Below are positions 53,103 through 62,563 of a stretch of 64,000 nt of DNA, piece after piece. The translations under genes and the position numbers were made by a program. The stretch spans positions 5,158,903 through 5,222,902 of the forward strand of contig NZ_CP017634.1 of NCBI RefSeq assembly GCF_002777255.1, written 5' to 3'. The DNA comes from Candidatus Formimonas warabiya (GTDB lineage: Bacteria; Bacillota; Dehalobacteriia; Dehalobacteriales; Dehalobacteriaceae). The stretch's first letter is position 1. Each line of letters opens with the position of its first letter. The notes below the pieces were generated by a model. That model was not told the DNA's origin. It ran no database searches and worked only from the letters and a program-made list of their open reading frames with translations.

Positions 53103-53417
53103 ATGGGGTACATCGATTTTAATGGCCAGCAATATGAAGTGGATGAAGACGGTTTTCTGGCTGATCCTACTTTGTGGACCAGAGAATTAGCCGTATTTCT
53201 CGCCAAGAATGAAGAAGTCGAGCTGACCGATGAACACTGGAAGATCATTGATTACCTGGTTAATTATTACAAACAGTTTGGCATCGCGCCCATGGTGCGG
53301 AAGATGGTAAAGGATACCGGATTCAGTGTGGAAAAGATTTATGAATTATTTCCCAGCGGCCCGGGAAAAGGGGCCTGCAAAATTGCGGGAATCCCGAAAC
53401 CTACGGGTTGTGTTTAA
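53103..53417 (+). CDS. dsrC: DsrC sulfur-carrier protein
   Basis: A 104-residue co-substrate of DsrAB. The C-terminal arm GACKIAGIPKPTGCV contains both redox Cys (Cys92 and penultimate Cys103, eleven apart), so this is true DsrC able to form the trisulfide, not the single-Cys TusE/RspA type. The trisulfide is re-reduced by the DsrMK(JOP) complex encoded downstream. ATG 53103, SD GGGAGG. Confidence 0.96.
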   Translation: MGYIDFNGQQYEVDEDGFLADPTLWTRELAVFLAKNEEVELTDEHWKIIDYLVNYYKQFGIAPMVRKMVKDTGFSVEKIYELFPSGPGKGACKIAGIPKPTGCV

Positions 53418-53446
53418 AATACCATAAAATTTTTAGGGAAAGAATG

Positions 53447-55153
53447 ATGGCTATGACAAGTTCAAAGCGAATTGTCATCATCGGGGGTGTGGCAGCGGGA
53501 CCAAAAACCGCTGCCCGGGCCCGCCGTCTCCTGCCGGAAGCGGATATCACCGTGATTGAGCAGGGGGAACATATTTCTTATGGGAGCTGCGGCTTTCCGC
53601 TCTATCTGGCCGGTATGATTCCCGATTTGACTTCTTTATCTGTCACAGCGGCCGGCTTAAAGAGAGACGTGACCTATTTTGCCCAGGAAAAAGATGTCCG
53701 TTTTTTGGTGAAAACCTGTGCCACGTTCATTGACCGGGAGCATCAGGAAGTGGTGGTTTGGGACCGGGAACAAAAGAAAGAGAGCCGCCTTCCTTATGAT
53801 GATCTGGTCCTGGCGACAGGGAGTCAACCGGTGATTCCCGATATTCCGGGGATTGAACTAAAAGGGATTATTTCCCTGCATCACCCGGAAGATGCCCAGT
53901 TGATCCGCAGCGCGGTGCAGGATGGAGTGAAAAAGATTGCCGTCATCGGCGGCGGCCTCATCGGCATGGAAGCTGCGGCCGCCCTGTCCCGGCCGGGACG
54001 GGAAGTGACCGTATTTGAAAAAGAGGAACAGATTCTGCCCGGGATCCTTGACCCGGAATTTGCTGGTTTAGTCCGGGCCCACCTGGAAGAAAATGGCATC
54101 CAGGTTTTTACCGGAGAAACGCTGAAAGGAATCAAGGGAGACGGCAAAGGGGGAAACGTCAGGCGCATCACGACCAACAAAAGTATCTATGATGTGGAGC
54201 TGGTGGTGCTGGCTTGCGGGGTAAGGCCCAATATTCAATTAGCCTCCGCTTGCGGCTTAACGATCGGTGCTACTGGCGCCATTCAGGTCAATGCGTATCT
54301 GCAGACCAATGACCCCCACATATACGCCGGGGGCGATTGTGTGGAAAATGTGCATTTGGTTTCCGGGAGAAAGGTCTATTTCCCCCTTGCTTCCACGGCG
54401 AACAAACACGGCAGAGTGATCGGCAGCAACCTGGCCGGTTTACAGGAAAAATATCCGGGTGTTTTAGGAACCGTGGCCCTGCAGGCAGGCGACTATAATA
54501 TTGGCAAGACCGGCCTGACAGAGGCCGAGGCCAAAAAGCTGGGCTACCCGGTCAGGTGCGCCCTGGTTTCCGGACATGATACGGCCCATTACCACCCCCT
54601 CCATGGAAAAGGGATGCTGAAACTGGTGGTCCATGAAGAAACGGAAAAGCTGTTGGGCGCCCAGGTGGTGGGCATAGGAGAAGTGATCAAAAGATTGGAT
54701 GTTTTGGCCACTGCCCTGCACTTGGGGGCCGATGCGCACCAGATTGCCCATCTTGATTTGGGGTATGCCCCGCCCTTTGCCACACCCATCGATTTATGCC
54801 TCCATGGAGTCCATACCCTGCAGAACCTGAAACAAGGCTTGGCCCAGGCCATTCCTTCCCGGGAACTGGCCCGGATGGGGCAGGAAAAAGAGGGGGATTT
54901 TCTCCTTCTGGATGTGCGGACTTCTGAGGAAGCGAGACGGCGGCCTGTGAAAGATCCTAGAAGCGTAAATATCCCTTTATCGGATCTCCGCACCAGATTC
55001 AGTGAACTATTCCCGCAGAAAGAGAAAAAAATTGTCACAGTTTGCCCTTTGGGTGTAAGAGCTTATGAGGCGGCATGCCTCCTGAAGGGAAAAGGTTTTA
55101 CCGACGTGGCCTTTTTAGAGGGCGGCATCTCCGCTTTGCCTGGCTTGATATAA
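53447..55153 (+). CDS. CoA-disulfide/persulfide reductase with C-terminal rhodanese domain
   Basis: A 568-residue NAD(P)H flavoprotein of the CoADR/NSR type fused to rhodanese. FAD motif IIGGVAAGPKTAARARR, redox Cys in YGSCGFPLYL (near 48), NAD(P)H motif IAVIGGGLIGMEAAAALSR, and second FAD motif YAGGDCVENVHLVS. Residues about 475-568 are a rhodanese domain with active Cys in VTVCPLGVRAYEAA (about 533). Homologues reduce persulfides, polysulfide or CoA disulfide. Location between dsrC and dsrN suggests it handles persulfide or trisulfide intermediates. ATG 53447 has the best SD spacing. Confidence 0.88.
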   Translation: MAMTSSKRIVIIGGVAAGPKTAARARRLLPEADITVIEQGEHISYGSCGFPLYLAGMIPDLTSLSVTAAGLKRDVTYFAQEKDVRFLVKTCATFIDREHQEVVVWDREQKKESRLPYDDLVLATGSQPVIPDIPGIELKGIISLHHPEDAQLIRSAVQDGVKKIAVIGGGLIGMEAAAALSRPGREVTVFEKEEQILPGILDPEFAGLVRAHLEENGIQVFTGETLKGIKGDGKGGNVRRITTNKSIYDVELVVLACGVRPNIQLASACGLTIGATGAIQVNAYLQTNDPHIYAGGDCVENVHLVSGRKVYFPLASTANKHGRVIGSNLAGLQEKYPGVLGTVALQAGDYNIGKTGLTEAEAKKLGYPVRCALVSGHDTAHYHPLHGKGMLKLVVHEETEKLLGAQVVGIGEVIKRLDVLATALHLGADAHQIAHLDLGYAPPFATPIDLCLHGVHTLQNLKQGLAQAIPSRELARMGQEKEGDFLLLDVRTSEEARRRPVKDPRSVNIPLSDLRTRFSELFPQKEKKIVTVCPLGVRAYEAACLLKGKGFTDVAFLEGGISALPGLI

Positions 55154-55171
55154 AAAGAGAAAGGACACAGG

Positions 55172-56608
55172 GTGACAAAGATGCAGAAACAGCTGAAAAT
55201 TCCCCGGGTTGTCATTACCGCACCCCAGGGCCAATCCGGAAAAACAACGGTCAGTATCGGTTTGATCGGTGCTCTGGTCCATGCCGGATACCGGGTCCAG
55301 CCTTTTAAAAAAGGGCCGGACTTTATTGATCCCAGCTGGTTGTCCCGGGTTTCCGGGCGCTCCTGCCGGAACCTGGACTGTTTTCTCATGGATGATGACG
55401 CCATCAGAACATCCGTGTTTCAAACCTCCTTCGATAGCGATATCGCCGTGATCGAAGGAGCCATGGGCATGTTCGACGGCGTTGATCTTATGGGCAGCGG
55501 GAGTACGGCCCAGGTGGCGAAGATTTTAAAAGCGCCTGCCCTTCTCGTGGTTGACTGCCACCGGATGACGAGAAGCGTGGCCGCCCTGGTGAAAGGATTT
55601 AAGGATTTTGATCCTGAGGTAAAGCTGGCCGGGGTGATCCTGAACAATGTGGCGCGTCTCCGGCACCAGGAGATGCTCTCCGGGGCCATTGAAAGATACT
55701 GTGATCTTCCGGTCTTGGGCGTGATACCCAAAAATGTTTTGCACAGTATCCCCAACCGGCACTTAGGCTTAATTCCGGCGGAAGAAGATCTGGCCCTGCA
55801 AAAAGCCATTGCAGCCATTGCCCAAACGGCCCAGGACGCATTGGATCTGGGAAAAATCTTTGATTTGGCCTGTGAAGCCCCTGTACTGTCCATCCTGGAT
55901 GGGGAAACCAGGATCCATCCGGGGGGGCATGGCGAGGTACCGGTGACCATCGGCGTGATCCGGGACCGGGCTTTTTCCTTCTATTATCCGGAAAATTTGA
56001 CAAGCCTGGAACAGGCGGGAGCCAGGCTCGTTGATATAAATGCCTTGGAAAACCGCTGTTTGCCGGAAATCGATGCGTTGTTCATCGGCGGCGGCTTTCC
56101 GGAAGTTTTTTTGGACCGGCTGGCGGAGAACAAGACCCTGCGCCACCTCATTGCCCAAAAAATTGAAGCGGGTTTGCCCGTTTACGCGGAATGCGGCGGC
56201 TTGATGTATTTGGGCCGCAGCATCATCAAAGAGGAACAGCGTTTTCCCATGGTGGGGGTCCTTCCCTTTGATGTGGTGATAAAAAATAAACCCCAGGGGC
56301 ATGGGTACACCGTGATGGACGTAGCGGGGGCCAACCCTTTCTTTGCCTTGAACTCTTCCGTCAAAGGCCATGAGTTCCATCATTCCTGTCTGGTGGACCT
56401 GGATACCGGCTCCATTGACTTTGCCTTTAAAGTGCGCCGGGGACACGGCATCGACGGGGAAAGGGATGGTATTATTTATAAAAATGTCCTGGCATCTTAT
56501 AACCATATTCATGCTTTAGGCACGAAAAACTGGGCGGAAAGATTTGTGGCCGCCGCTGCTTTGTACCGGGACAGATGGACGGAAAATAAAAAAGTCTCAA
56601 ATATCTAA
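55172..56608 (+). CDS. dsrN: DsrN / cobyrinate a,c-diamide synthase-like siroheme amidase
   Basis: A 478-residue CbiA-family glutamine amidotransferase. N-terminal ATPase part with P-loop APQGQSGKTTVSIGL, and C-terminal class I-like GATase with the nucleophile Cys in YAECGGLMYLGR. In dsr loci the CbiA homologue DsrN is thought to amidate siroheme for DsrAB. A role in cobalamin synthesis cannot be excluded, but no other cobalamin gene is near. Start GTG 55172 with SD AGAAAGGA; ATG 55181 is possible. Confidence 0.88.
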   Translation: MTKMQKQLKIPRVVITAPQGQSGKTTVSIGLIGALVHAGYRVQPFKKGPDFIDPSWLSRVSGRSCRNLDCFLMDDDAIRTSVFQTSFDSDIAVIEGAMGMFDGVDLMGSGSTAQVAKILKAPALLVVDCHRMTRSVAALVKGFKDFDPEVKLAGVILNNVARLRHQEMLSGAIERYCDLPVLGVIPKNVLHSIPNRHLGLIPAEEDLALQKAIAAIAQTAQDALDLGKIFDLACEAPVLSILDGETRIHPGGHGEVPVTIGVIRDRAFSFYYPENLTSLEQAGARLVDINALENRCLPEIDALFIGGGFPEVFLDRLAENKTLRHLIAQKIEAGLPVYAECGGLMYLGRSIIKEEQRFPMVGVLPFDVVIKNKPQGHGYTVMDVAGANPFFALNSSVKGHEFHHSCLVDLDTGSIDFAFKVRRGHGIDGERDGIIYKNVLASYNHIHALGTKNWAERFVAAAALYRDRWTENKKVSNI

Positions 56609-56626
56609 AGGTCCGGGGGTGTAAGA

Positions 56627-57508
56627 ATGGTATTGGTGATTTTTCTTTATCTTTCCTTTTTGGCCTTCATTGGTTTTTCTGTACAGAAAGCCCTGGCTTT
56701 TGCCAAAATGCCCATGCATGGCAGATGGGAGCTTTATCCAGTACCAAAAGAAAAAGGAAAGGGTCATTATGGGGGTTCTTATTATGAAGAGGTAAAATGG
56801 TGGACCAGGCCCAGGGAGACCTCCCGGTGGGAAGAACTGGTCGACATGGGCAAAGAAATTCTTTTCATCAAGAAATTATTTCAGAACCAGCGGCCTTTTT
56901 GGTGGCTTTCTTATGCTTTGCACTTGGGCATTTATTTTATTTTTTGCTGGTTCGTGCTGCTCTTTGTCCATTTTTTTCTTCCGGTACAGATACTCAGTTT
57001 CTTGATCGTTTTTACCGGCAGCTTGGGCATGGTCCTGGTGGCGGTGGGGTCGGCCGGCCTGCTCCTGAAAAGAATGGTGCATCACGAGTTTAAAATCTAT
57101 ACCACGGCCCAAGAATATTTTAACCTAGCTTTCCTTTTTGTGGTGGCTGCGACCGGTTTCCTCAGCTGGATCCAGGACGGTGCCTTTCAGTACGGCCAGG
57201 AATTAATGAAAAGTATGCTCACCTGGGCACCCTTTTCCCCCGACCCGATGGTAGCAATTCATCTGACCTTGTTTGGACTGTTAATGATCTATATTCCCCT
57301 CACCAAAATGAGCCATTATGTGGGAAAGTTTTTTACCTTCCATCAGGTTTTGTGGGATAACGAACCCTTTATTCCCGGCAATGAAATTGCCCGGAAAGTA
57401 AAAGAGGCCCAGACCTATGCTCCAGAGAAGTCCTGGTCCGGTCCCCATTATCCGGGAACCGCAAGCAAAACAGAGGAAAGGAAAGAGGGAGGCGCTATAG
57501 GTGGCTGA
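56627..57508 (+). CDS. dsrM: DsrM, heme b membrane subunit
   Basis: A 293-residue membrane protein with an N-terminal helix, a soluble stretch (about 30-90) and five further helices, like the NarI-type menaquinol-oxidising subunit of DsrMK. Histidines in helices (ALHLGIYF, FVHFF, VAIHLTLFG, MSHYVGKF) are candidate heme b ligands. It transfers electrons between the menaquinone pool and DsrK. It overlaps dsrK by eight bases. Confidence 0.9.
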   Translation: MVLVIFLYLSFLAFIGFSVQKALAFAKMPMHGRWELYPVPKEKGKGHYGGSYYEEVKWWTRPRETSRWEELVDMGKEILFIKKLFQNQRPFWWLSYALHLGIYFIFCWFVLLFVHFFLPVQILSFLIVFTGSLGMVLVAVGSAGLLLKRMVHHEFKIYTTAQEYFNLAFLFVVAATGFLSWIQDGAFQYGQELMKSMLTWAPFSPDPMVAIHLTLFGLLMIYIPLTKMSHYVGKFFTFHQVLWDNEPFIPGNEIARKVKEAQTYAPEKSWSGPHYPGTASKTEERKEGGAIGG

Positions 57509-59129
57509 TATGAAAAACGAACACATCACACTGCAGGATATGGGCTGTCCCCAGGATCGGCAGCTCTCCCAACCAAGTCTGGACCGGCTGATGAAATTGC
57601 CTTTCCCTTACGATCAACCGGGTGCAGAGCCCCCCTTAAAGGAATGGAAAGGGGACTGGAAAGAAAAAAACTGTACCTTCCTGGATGGCTATGCCGGCAT
57701 GGAAAATTTGGTCCGGCCCCAGACCAAGGAAGAAGAAGAGGCCTTGGTGAACAAATTTTTAAAAGGGATGGAGAAAATCTTTTCCCAAGATACCAACCGG
57801 GCCATGCTTCAGCCCTTGCTCCTCTCCTTTGAATATTGTGCCAAATGCCATACCTGTTCCGAATCCTGTCACGTTTATCAGGCTAGCGGGAAGAATGAGA
57901 TCTACCGGCCCATTTTCCGCTCGGAAATCTTCCGGCGCATCGCCAAGAAATATTTGGACAGCAAGGGGAATTTAGTGGGCACCTGGCGGGCCGGTGACGG
58001 GGATTTGAACTGGGAAACGGTGGCCCGCCTGGGCGAACTGGCCTACCGGTGCAATCTGTGCCGGCGCTGTGCTCAAACCTGCCCCCTGGGCCTGGATAAC
58101 GCCCTCTTGGCCCGGGAAATCAGAAAGATTTTCAGCCAGGAAATGGGGATTGCCCCTAAGCCGCTCCATGAAAAAGGTACCATGCTGCAGTTGAAAACCG
58201 GTTCCACCACCGGCATGACCAAACCGGCTTTCCTGGATGTGATTGAATTTATCGAAGATGAGATTGAAGAAAAAATCGGCAAAAGAATCAAAATCCCCAT
58301 TGATAAAAAAGGGGCGGATATTCTCCTCATGCACAATGCGGGAGAATTTATGGCCTGGCCGGAAAACCCGGCCGCTTTTGCCATCCTTTTTGAGGAAGCC
58401 GGTCTGGATTGGACCTTGAGCAGTGAGTTAATGGGTTATGACAGCGTCAATTACGGAGTCTGGTATGATGATTTCCAGGCCAAACAGGTGGCTGAGCAGC
58501 AGTTTAAGGCAGCGAAAGAATTAGGCGTCCAGAGAATCGTCCTGGGTGAATGCGGCCACGCCCACCGGGCAACTGCCGTCAGCATGGACCGGAGTGTGAC
58601 TGGGACTTACTACGTGCCCAGAGAGAGCTTTCTCCCTCTTTTGTGGGATTTAGTGAAGACGGAAAAGCTGCGTTTTGACCCCGCGAAAAACAATTTTCCT
58701 GTTACCCTTCATGATCCGTGCAATTATGTGCGTTCCATGGGGATTGTCATGCCTCAGCGTCATATCCTCAAGGCGATCTGTCCCCAATTCCGGGAAATGA
58801 CGCCCCATGGGGTTAACAATTATTGCTGCGGCGGGGGCGGCGGTTTTGCCATTATGAATGCCATGAACTTTGCCGAGTTCCGGAAAACTGTCAGCATCCG
58901 CATGAAGTTCAAGCAGATTCTGGATGCCTTTGCCGATACCATCGGTGATGGGGAAATTCCCAAATATGTCTGCGCTCCCTGCTCCAATTGCAAAGGGGCG
59001 ATCCGGGATATGCTGGAGCATTACGGTGCGGAAGCAAAATACAACCTGCATTACGGCGGCTTGGTGGAGTTGATGGTAAACGCTTTGGTAGGAATGAAAA
59101 AGCCTTACTTAGAGTTCTTGGCAGAATGA
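57501..59129 (+). CDS. dsrK: DsrK, HdrD-like iron-sulfur subunit (copy 1, with DsrM)
   Basis: A 542-residue cytoplasmic subunit thought to reduce the DsrC trisulfide. Two [4Fe-4S] sites: CAKCHTCSESCHV (Cys113-123) and CNLCRRCAQTCPL (Cys184-194). The catalytic non-cubane cluster is expected from two CCG-type motifs, YCCGGGGGFAIMN (442-443) and CAPCSNC (491-497). Start GTG 57501, SD GGAGG (57487-57491). The eight-base overlap with dsrM argues for a DsrMK pair. Confidence 0.94.
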   Translation: MADMKNEHITLQDMGCPQDRQLSQPSLDRLMKLPFPYDQPGAEPPLKEWKGDWKEKNCTFLDGYAGMENLVRPQTKEEEEALVNKFLKGMEKIFSQDTNRAMLQPLLLSFEYCAKCHTCSESCHVYQASGKNEIYRPIFRSEIFRRIAKKYLDSKGNLVGTWRAGDGDLNWETVARLGELAYRCNLCRRCAQTCPLGLDNALLAREIRKIFSQEMGIAPKPLHEKGTMLQLKTGSTTGMTKPAFLDVIEFIEDEIEEKIGKRIKIPIDKKGADILLMHNAGEFMAWPENPAAFAILFEEAGLDWTLSSELMGYDSVNYGVWYDDFQAKQVAEQQFKAAKELGVQRIVLGECGHAHRATAVSMDRSVTGTYYVPRESFLPLLWDLVKTEKLRFDPAKNNFPVTLHDPCNYVRSMGIVMPQRHILKAICPQFREMTPHGVNNYCCGGGGGFAIMNAMNFAEFRKTVSIRMKFKQILDAFADTIGDGEIPKYVCAPCSNCKGAIRDMLEHYGAEAKYNLHYGGLVELMVNALVGMKKPYLEFLAE

Positions 59130-59139
59130 GGAGGCGTCC

Positions 59140-60000
59140 ATGAAAGAAACGCGTATTGGCCTGGTGCAAATGCAGGCGGAGATAGGGCAGGTGAAAGAAA
59201 ATCTCGCTAAAATCACTTGGTTCATCGAAGCAGCGGCAGCCAAGGAAGTTGATGTGCTCTGCTTTCCTGAGCTGAGCATTACCGGATACACAAAAAATAC
59301 CGGCTCCCTGGCGCCGGAAACCATTCCGGGGCCCAGCGCCGATTTGATCAGCGCCCTGGCCCAAAAAACGAAAATGGTGATTTTGGCCGGCCTGCCGGAA
59401 AAGTCCCCCACAGATAAACCCTATATTACCCAACTGGTCGCCTTTCCCAACGGGCTTGTCGGTACCTACCGCAAGACCCATTTGGGGAAAAGCGAATGGG
59501 GCAGCTTTTCTCCGGGAGATGAACTGCCGGTATTTATGACCGAAAAGGTGCAGTTCGGCATGGGAATCTGCTGGGATATGCACTTCCCGGAAGTAAGCAC
59601 GGTATTAGCTTTGCAGGGGAGCGAAATCATCTTTGCCCCCCATGCCTCTCCTCAAGTGGTGGGCAACCGCAGGGAGATCTGGTTGAAGTATTTGCCCGCC
59701 CGGGCTTATGATAATGGGGTTTTCCTGGCTGCCTGCAACCTGATTGGAAAAGCCGGGGAAGAAAAAGAGTTCTGCGGGGGCGCCCTGGTGCTCGATCCCC
59801 GGGGAAATATCGTTGCCGAGGCTTTCCCGGGAAAAGAAGACCTTTTGATCGCCGATCTGGACCCAGGTTTGGTCAATCAGATGCGCACCCGGGAAAGAAA
59901 AGTGATGCGGGATAGTTTCTTTTTACAATTCAGACGGCCGGAGCTTTACCGGCAGCTTGCAGAGGATCAGGAAGCCGGGAAAACAGGCGATGGAAAATAA
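59140..60000 (+). CDS. nitrilase/carbon-nitrogen hydrolase inside the dsr operon
   Basis: A 286-residue nitrilase-superfamily enzyme with the complete catalytic set: Glu in CFPELSITGY, Lys in YRKTHLGKSEWG, and Cys in GICWDMHFPE. It hydrolyses an amide, carbamoyl group or nitrile; substrate unknown. It follows dsrK after 10 bases and is clearly part of the operon. Possible roles include siroheme or glutathione-like amide metabolism opposite to DsrN, but this is speculation. Confidence 0.85.
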   Translation: MKETRIGLVQMQAEIGQVKENLAKITWFIEAAAAKEVDVLCFPELSITGYTKNTGSLAPETIPGPSADLISALAQKTKMVILAGLPEKSPTDKPYITQLVAFPNGLVGTYRKTHLGKSEWGSFSPGDELPVFMTEKVQFGMGICWDMHFPEVSTVLALQGSEIIFAPHASPQVVGNRREIWLKYLPARAYDNGVFLAACNLIGKAGEEKEFCGGALVLDPRGNIVAEAFPGKEDLLIADLDPGLVNQMRTRERKVMRDSFFLQFRRPELYRQLAEDQEAGKTGDGK

Positions 60001-60032
60001 AATAAGTCAGGTCTGGAGGTGGAGGAGGGGAA

Positions 60033-60569
60033 ATGGATCTTCTCACTAAGGTTCTTCAAGATCATCAGGCAGTTATATTGGAAAAATGGTTTGATGCCCT
60101 TCTGGACGCTTATCCTGCTGAAGCAGCCAGGATTTTCAAGCACGTAAAGGATCCTTTCGCCAATCCCGTGGGGCATAGTATGGTTACCGGACTGGAAGCC
60201 ATCCTGGACTGGCTGGTCCGGGGAAAAGAATCTTCAGAGGTGGCGGCATATTTGGATCAAATCGTCAGAATTCGCGCCGTCCAGGAGGGCCTTCCTTCTC
60301 AGGCCGTATCCTTTTTGATTTCTTTGAAGCATATTGTGGGAAATGTCTTGGAAAAGACGACCGCCCCCAGAGAAGAAAGGGAGACCGCCCGGCAGAACTG
60401 GGAAGGGCAGATTGACCGCCTGCTCCTGATGTCCATGGATATTTATGCCCAGTGCCGGGAGAAAATTTTTGAGCTGAAGGTAGATGAGGTTCATCGGCAG
60501 GTCTATGCTCTCCTCCGGCAGGAGAAGCAGGAAAGGGAGAAAAAAAGCTGTGAAGGGGTGCCAAAATGA
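60033..60569 (+). CDS. RsbRD N-terminal-domain-like protein in the dsr operon
   Basis: A 178-residue all-helical protein resembling the globin-like N-terminal domain of RsbR-type stressosome proteins (QAVILEKWFDALLDAYPAEA, then VAAYLDQIVRIRAVQEGLPS). It has no STAS domain. Such proteins are known next to dsrK-type genes of sulfate reducers. It overlaps the second dsrK by four bases (ATGA), suggesting a stoichiometric partner. The C-terminal 25 residues are a charged helix. A signalling, sensor or assembly role is possible. Confidence 0.7.
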   Translation: MDLLTKVLQDHQAVILEKWFDALLDAYPAEAARIFKHVKDPFANPVGHSMVTGLEAILDWLVRGKESSEVAAYLDQIVRIRAVQEGLPSQAVSFLISLKHIVGNVLEKTTAPREERETARQNWEGQIDRLLLMSMDIYAQCREKIFELKVDEVHRQVYALLRQEKQEREKKSCEGVPK

Positions 60570-62182
60570 GTTCACTGCCCAAATCGGATGCACTGGTAAG
60601 TAATCAATTTAAGATGCCCGCCACCAAATGGTATGAGACGCCGGTGGTATTCAGGAAAGGGACGTATTGCTACGGCTCCAAGCCGGATCCCCATCAAGCC
60701 TTGGGGCTGCCCAATCCGCGCAAATGGTCGCCGGAAGATGAAGACTGGAAACTGCCGGAAAATTGGAAAGAAATCATCCTGGAAGGGTTACGGGAAAGAC
60801 TGGACCGGTTTCGTTCCCTGAAACTGTTTATGGATGTCTGTGTACGGTGCGGGGCCTGTGCCGATAAATGCCATTTTTTCATTGGCTCGGGAGATCCCAA
60901 GAATATGCCTTTTCTCCGGGCGGAACTGCTCAGGTCCGTGTACCGGAAGGAGTTTACCAAGGCGGGGAAATTACTGGGCACCTTTGCCGGGGCCCGGGAA
61001 TTGACGGTGGATGTGATCAAGGAATGGTTTTATTACTTTTTCCAATGCACCGAATGCCGGCGGTGTTCCGTTTTCTGTCCCTTCGGCATTGACACGGCGG
61101 AAATCACCATCCTGGCCCGGGAATTACTGGGCTTGCTGGGCATTAATACGGACTGGATTATTTCTCCCGTGTCCAATTGTTACCGGGTGGGAAACCATGT
61201 GGGGGTTCAGCCCCACGCCTTTGTCGATACGGTCGACATGCTGTGCGATGATATCGAAGACATTACCGGAGTCAGGATTTCCCCTACCTTTAACCGGAAG
61301 GGTGCGGAGATTCTTTTTATCACACCCTCGGGGGACTTCTTTGCTGATCCCGGTATTTATACCTTTATGGGATATCTGATGCTCTTCCATGAAATCGGCC
61401 TGGATTACACCTTGAGCACCTATGCCTCGGAAGGGGGCAATTTCGGCCTTTTTGTCTCTCATGAAATGATGAAAAGGCTAAACGCCAAAATGTATGCCGA
61501 GGCCCGGCGCTTGGGGGTAAAATGGATTCTGGGCGGGGAATGCGGCCATATGTGGCGGGTGGTGAACCAGTATATGGACACCATGAACGGACCGGGGGAT
61601 TTCTTAGAGGTCCCGGTTTCACCTATTACGGGGACAAGATTTGAAAATACCCTTTCCACCCGGATGGTGCACATTACGGAATTTACTGCCGACTTAATCA
61701 AGAACAACAAGCTGAACTTAAACCCCCGCCGCAATGATCATCATCATCTGACCTTCCATGATTCCTGCAACCCGTCCCGGGCCATGGGGCTATTTGAAGA
61801 ACCCAGATATATCATCAAGAATGTGTGCCGCCATTTCCAGGAGATGCCGGAAAACACGATCCGGGAAAAAACCTATTGCTGCGGCAGCGGGTCCGGCCTG
61901 AACACCCAGGAATATATGGAAATGAGGATGCGGGGAGGATTTCCCCGGGCCAGTGCCGTGAAACATGTGAAGGAAAGGTACGGAGTCAATATGCTTTCCT
62001 GTATCTGCGCCTTAGACCGGGCGGTGCTGCCCCCCTTAATGGATTATTGGGTACCCGGGGTCAAGGTATGCGGGATTCATGAACTGGTGGGCAACGCTTT
62101 GATCATGAAGGGGGAAAAGGAAAGGGTCCAGGACCTGCGCGGTTCATCCCTTCAAATGACGGGTGGTGAGCAGGATGTATGA
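60566..62182 (+). CDS. dsrK: DsrK-like iron-sulfur protein, copy 2 (with DsrJOP)
   Basis: A 538-residue paralogue of the DsrK at 57501. Ferredoxin motifs CVRCGACADKCHF (Cys92-102) and CTECRRCSVFCPF (Cys161-171) are complete. The first non-cubane motif YCCGSGSGLNTQ (438-439) is kept, but the second reads MLSCICALDRAV rather than a CxxCxxC, so the cluster ligation may differ. It leads directly into dsrJOP with an eight-base overlap and is therefore the DsrK of the DsrMKJOP-like complex, while copy 1 pairs with DsrM. Confidence 0.9.
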   Translation: MSSLPKSDALVSNQFKMPATKWYETPVVFRKGTYCYGSKPDPHQALGLPNPRKWSPEDEDWKLPENWKEIILEGLRERLDRFRSLKLFMDVCVRCGACADKCHFFIGSGDPKNMPFLRAELLRSVYRKEFTKAGKLLGTFAGARELTVDVIKEWFYYFFQCTECRRCSVFCPFGIDTAEITILARELLGLLGINTDWIISPVSNCYRVGNHVGVQPHAFVDTVDMLCDDIEDITGVRISPTFNRKGAEILFITPSGDFFADPGIYTFMGYLMLFHEIGLDYTLSTYASEGGNFGLFVSHEMMKRLNAKMYAEARRLGVKWILGGECGHMWRVVNQYMDTMNGPGDFLEVPVSPITGTRFENTLSTRMVHITEFTADLIKNNKLNLNPRRNDHHHLTFHDSCNPSRAMGLFEEPRYIIKNVCRHFQEMPENTIREKTYCCGSGSGLNTQEYMEMRMRGGFPRASAVKHVKERYGVNMLSCICALDRAVLPPLMDYWVPGVKVCGIHELVGNALIMKGEKERVQDLRGSSLQMTGGEQDV

Positions 62183-62561
62183 TAAAAAACTGATCATTCC
62201 TTTGTTATTGGTTTTTGCCGCCCTGGTGACCTTTCCCGTGTGGAATATTTTTGGCAAAGAGGCGGCGGCCCCCCAACTGGATCTGAACACCCCGGCTATT
62301 CAAGCCCTGGACCAAAAGGTCTGTATAGAAGATGTGGCATACATGCGCACCAACCACATGAAATTATTGAATGAGTGGCGCACTAAGTCCGTCCGGGAAG
62401 GAACCAACGTCTATGTATCTTCCAGCGGGGCGGAGTATGAGATGAGCCTGGAAAACACCTGCTTCCAGTGCCATTCCAACAAAACAGAGTTTTGCGACAA
62501 GTGCCATACTTACGCCAATGTATCACCGGATTGCTGGCAATGTCATGTGGGAGGTGAGTAA
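62175..62561 (+). CDS. dsrJ: DsrJ, triheme cytochrome c
   Basis: A 128-residue exported cytochrome anchored by an uncleaved N-terminal helix (about 5-25). Three CxxCH heme sites are visible, CFQCH, CDKCH and CWQCH, all within the last 40 residues. The upstream VCIEDVAYMRTNHM contributes Cys and His that could be the unusual distal ligands known for DsrJ. ATG 62175 is preferred to the upstream GTG codons. Gram-positive bacteria encode few such cytochromes, so a c-type maturation system must exist elsewhere. Confidence 0.92.
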   Translation: MYDKKLIIPLLLVFAALVTFPVWNIFGKEAAAPQLDLNTPAIQALDQKVCIEDVAYMRTNHMKLLNEWRTKSVREGTNVYVSSSGAEYEMSLENTCFQCHSNKTEFCDKCHTYANVSPDCWQCHVGGE

Positions 62562-62563
62562 AA

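Noticed and set aside
55769-56512. Minus-strand open frame of 247 codons inside dsrN
   Set aside because: Shadow of the CbiA-family gene, no family resemblance.
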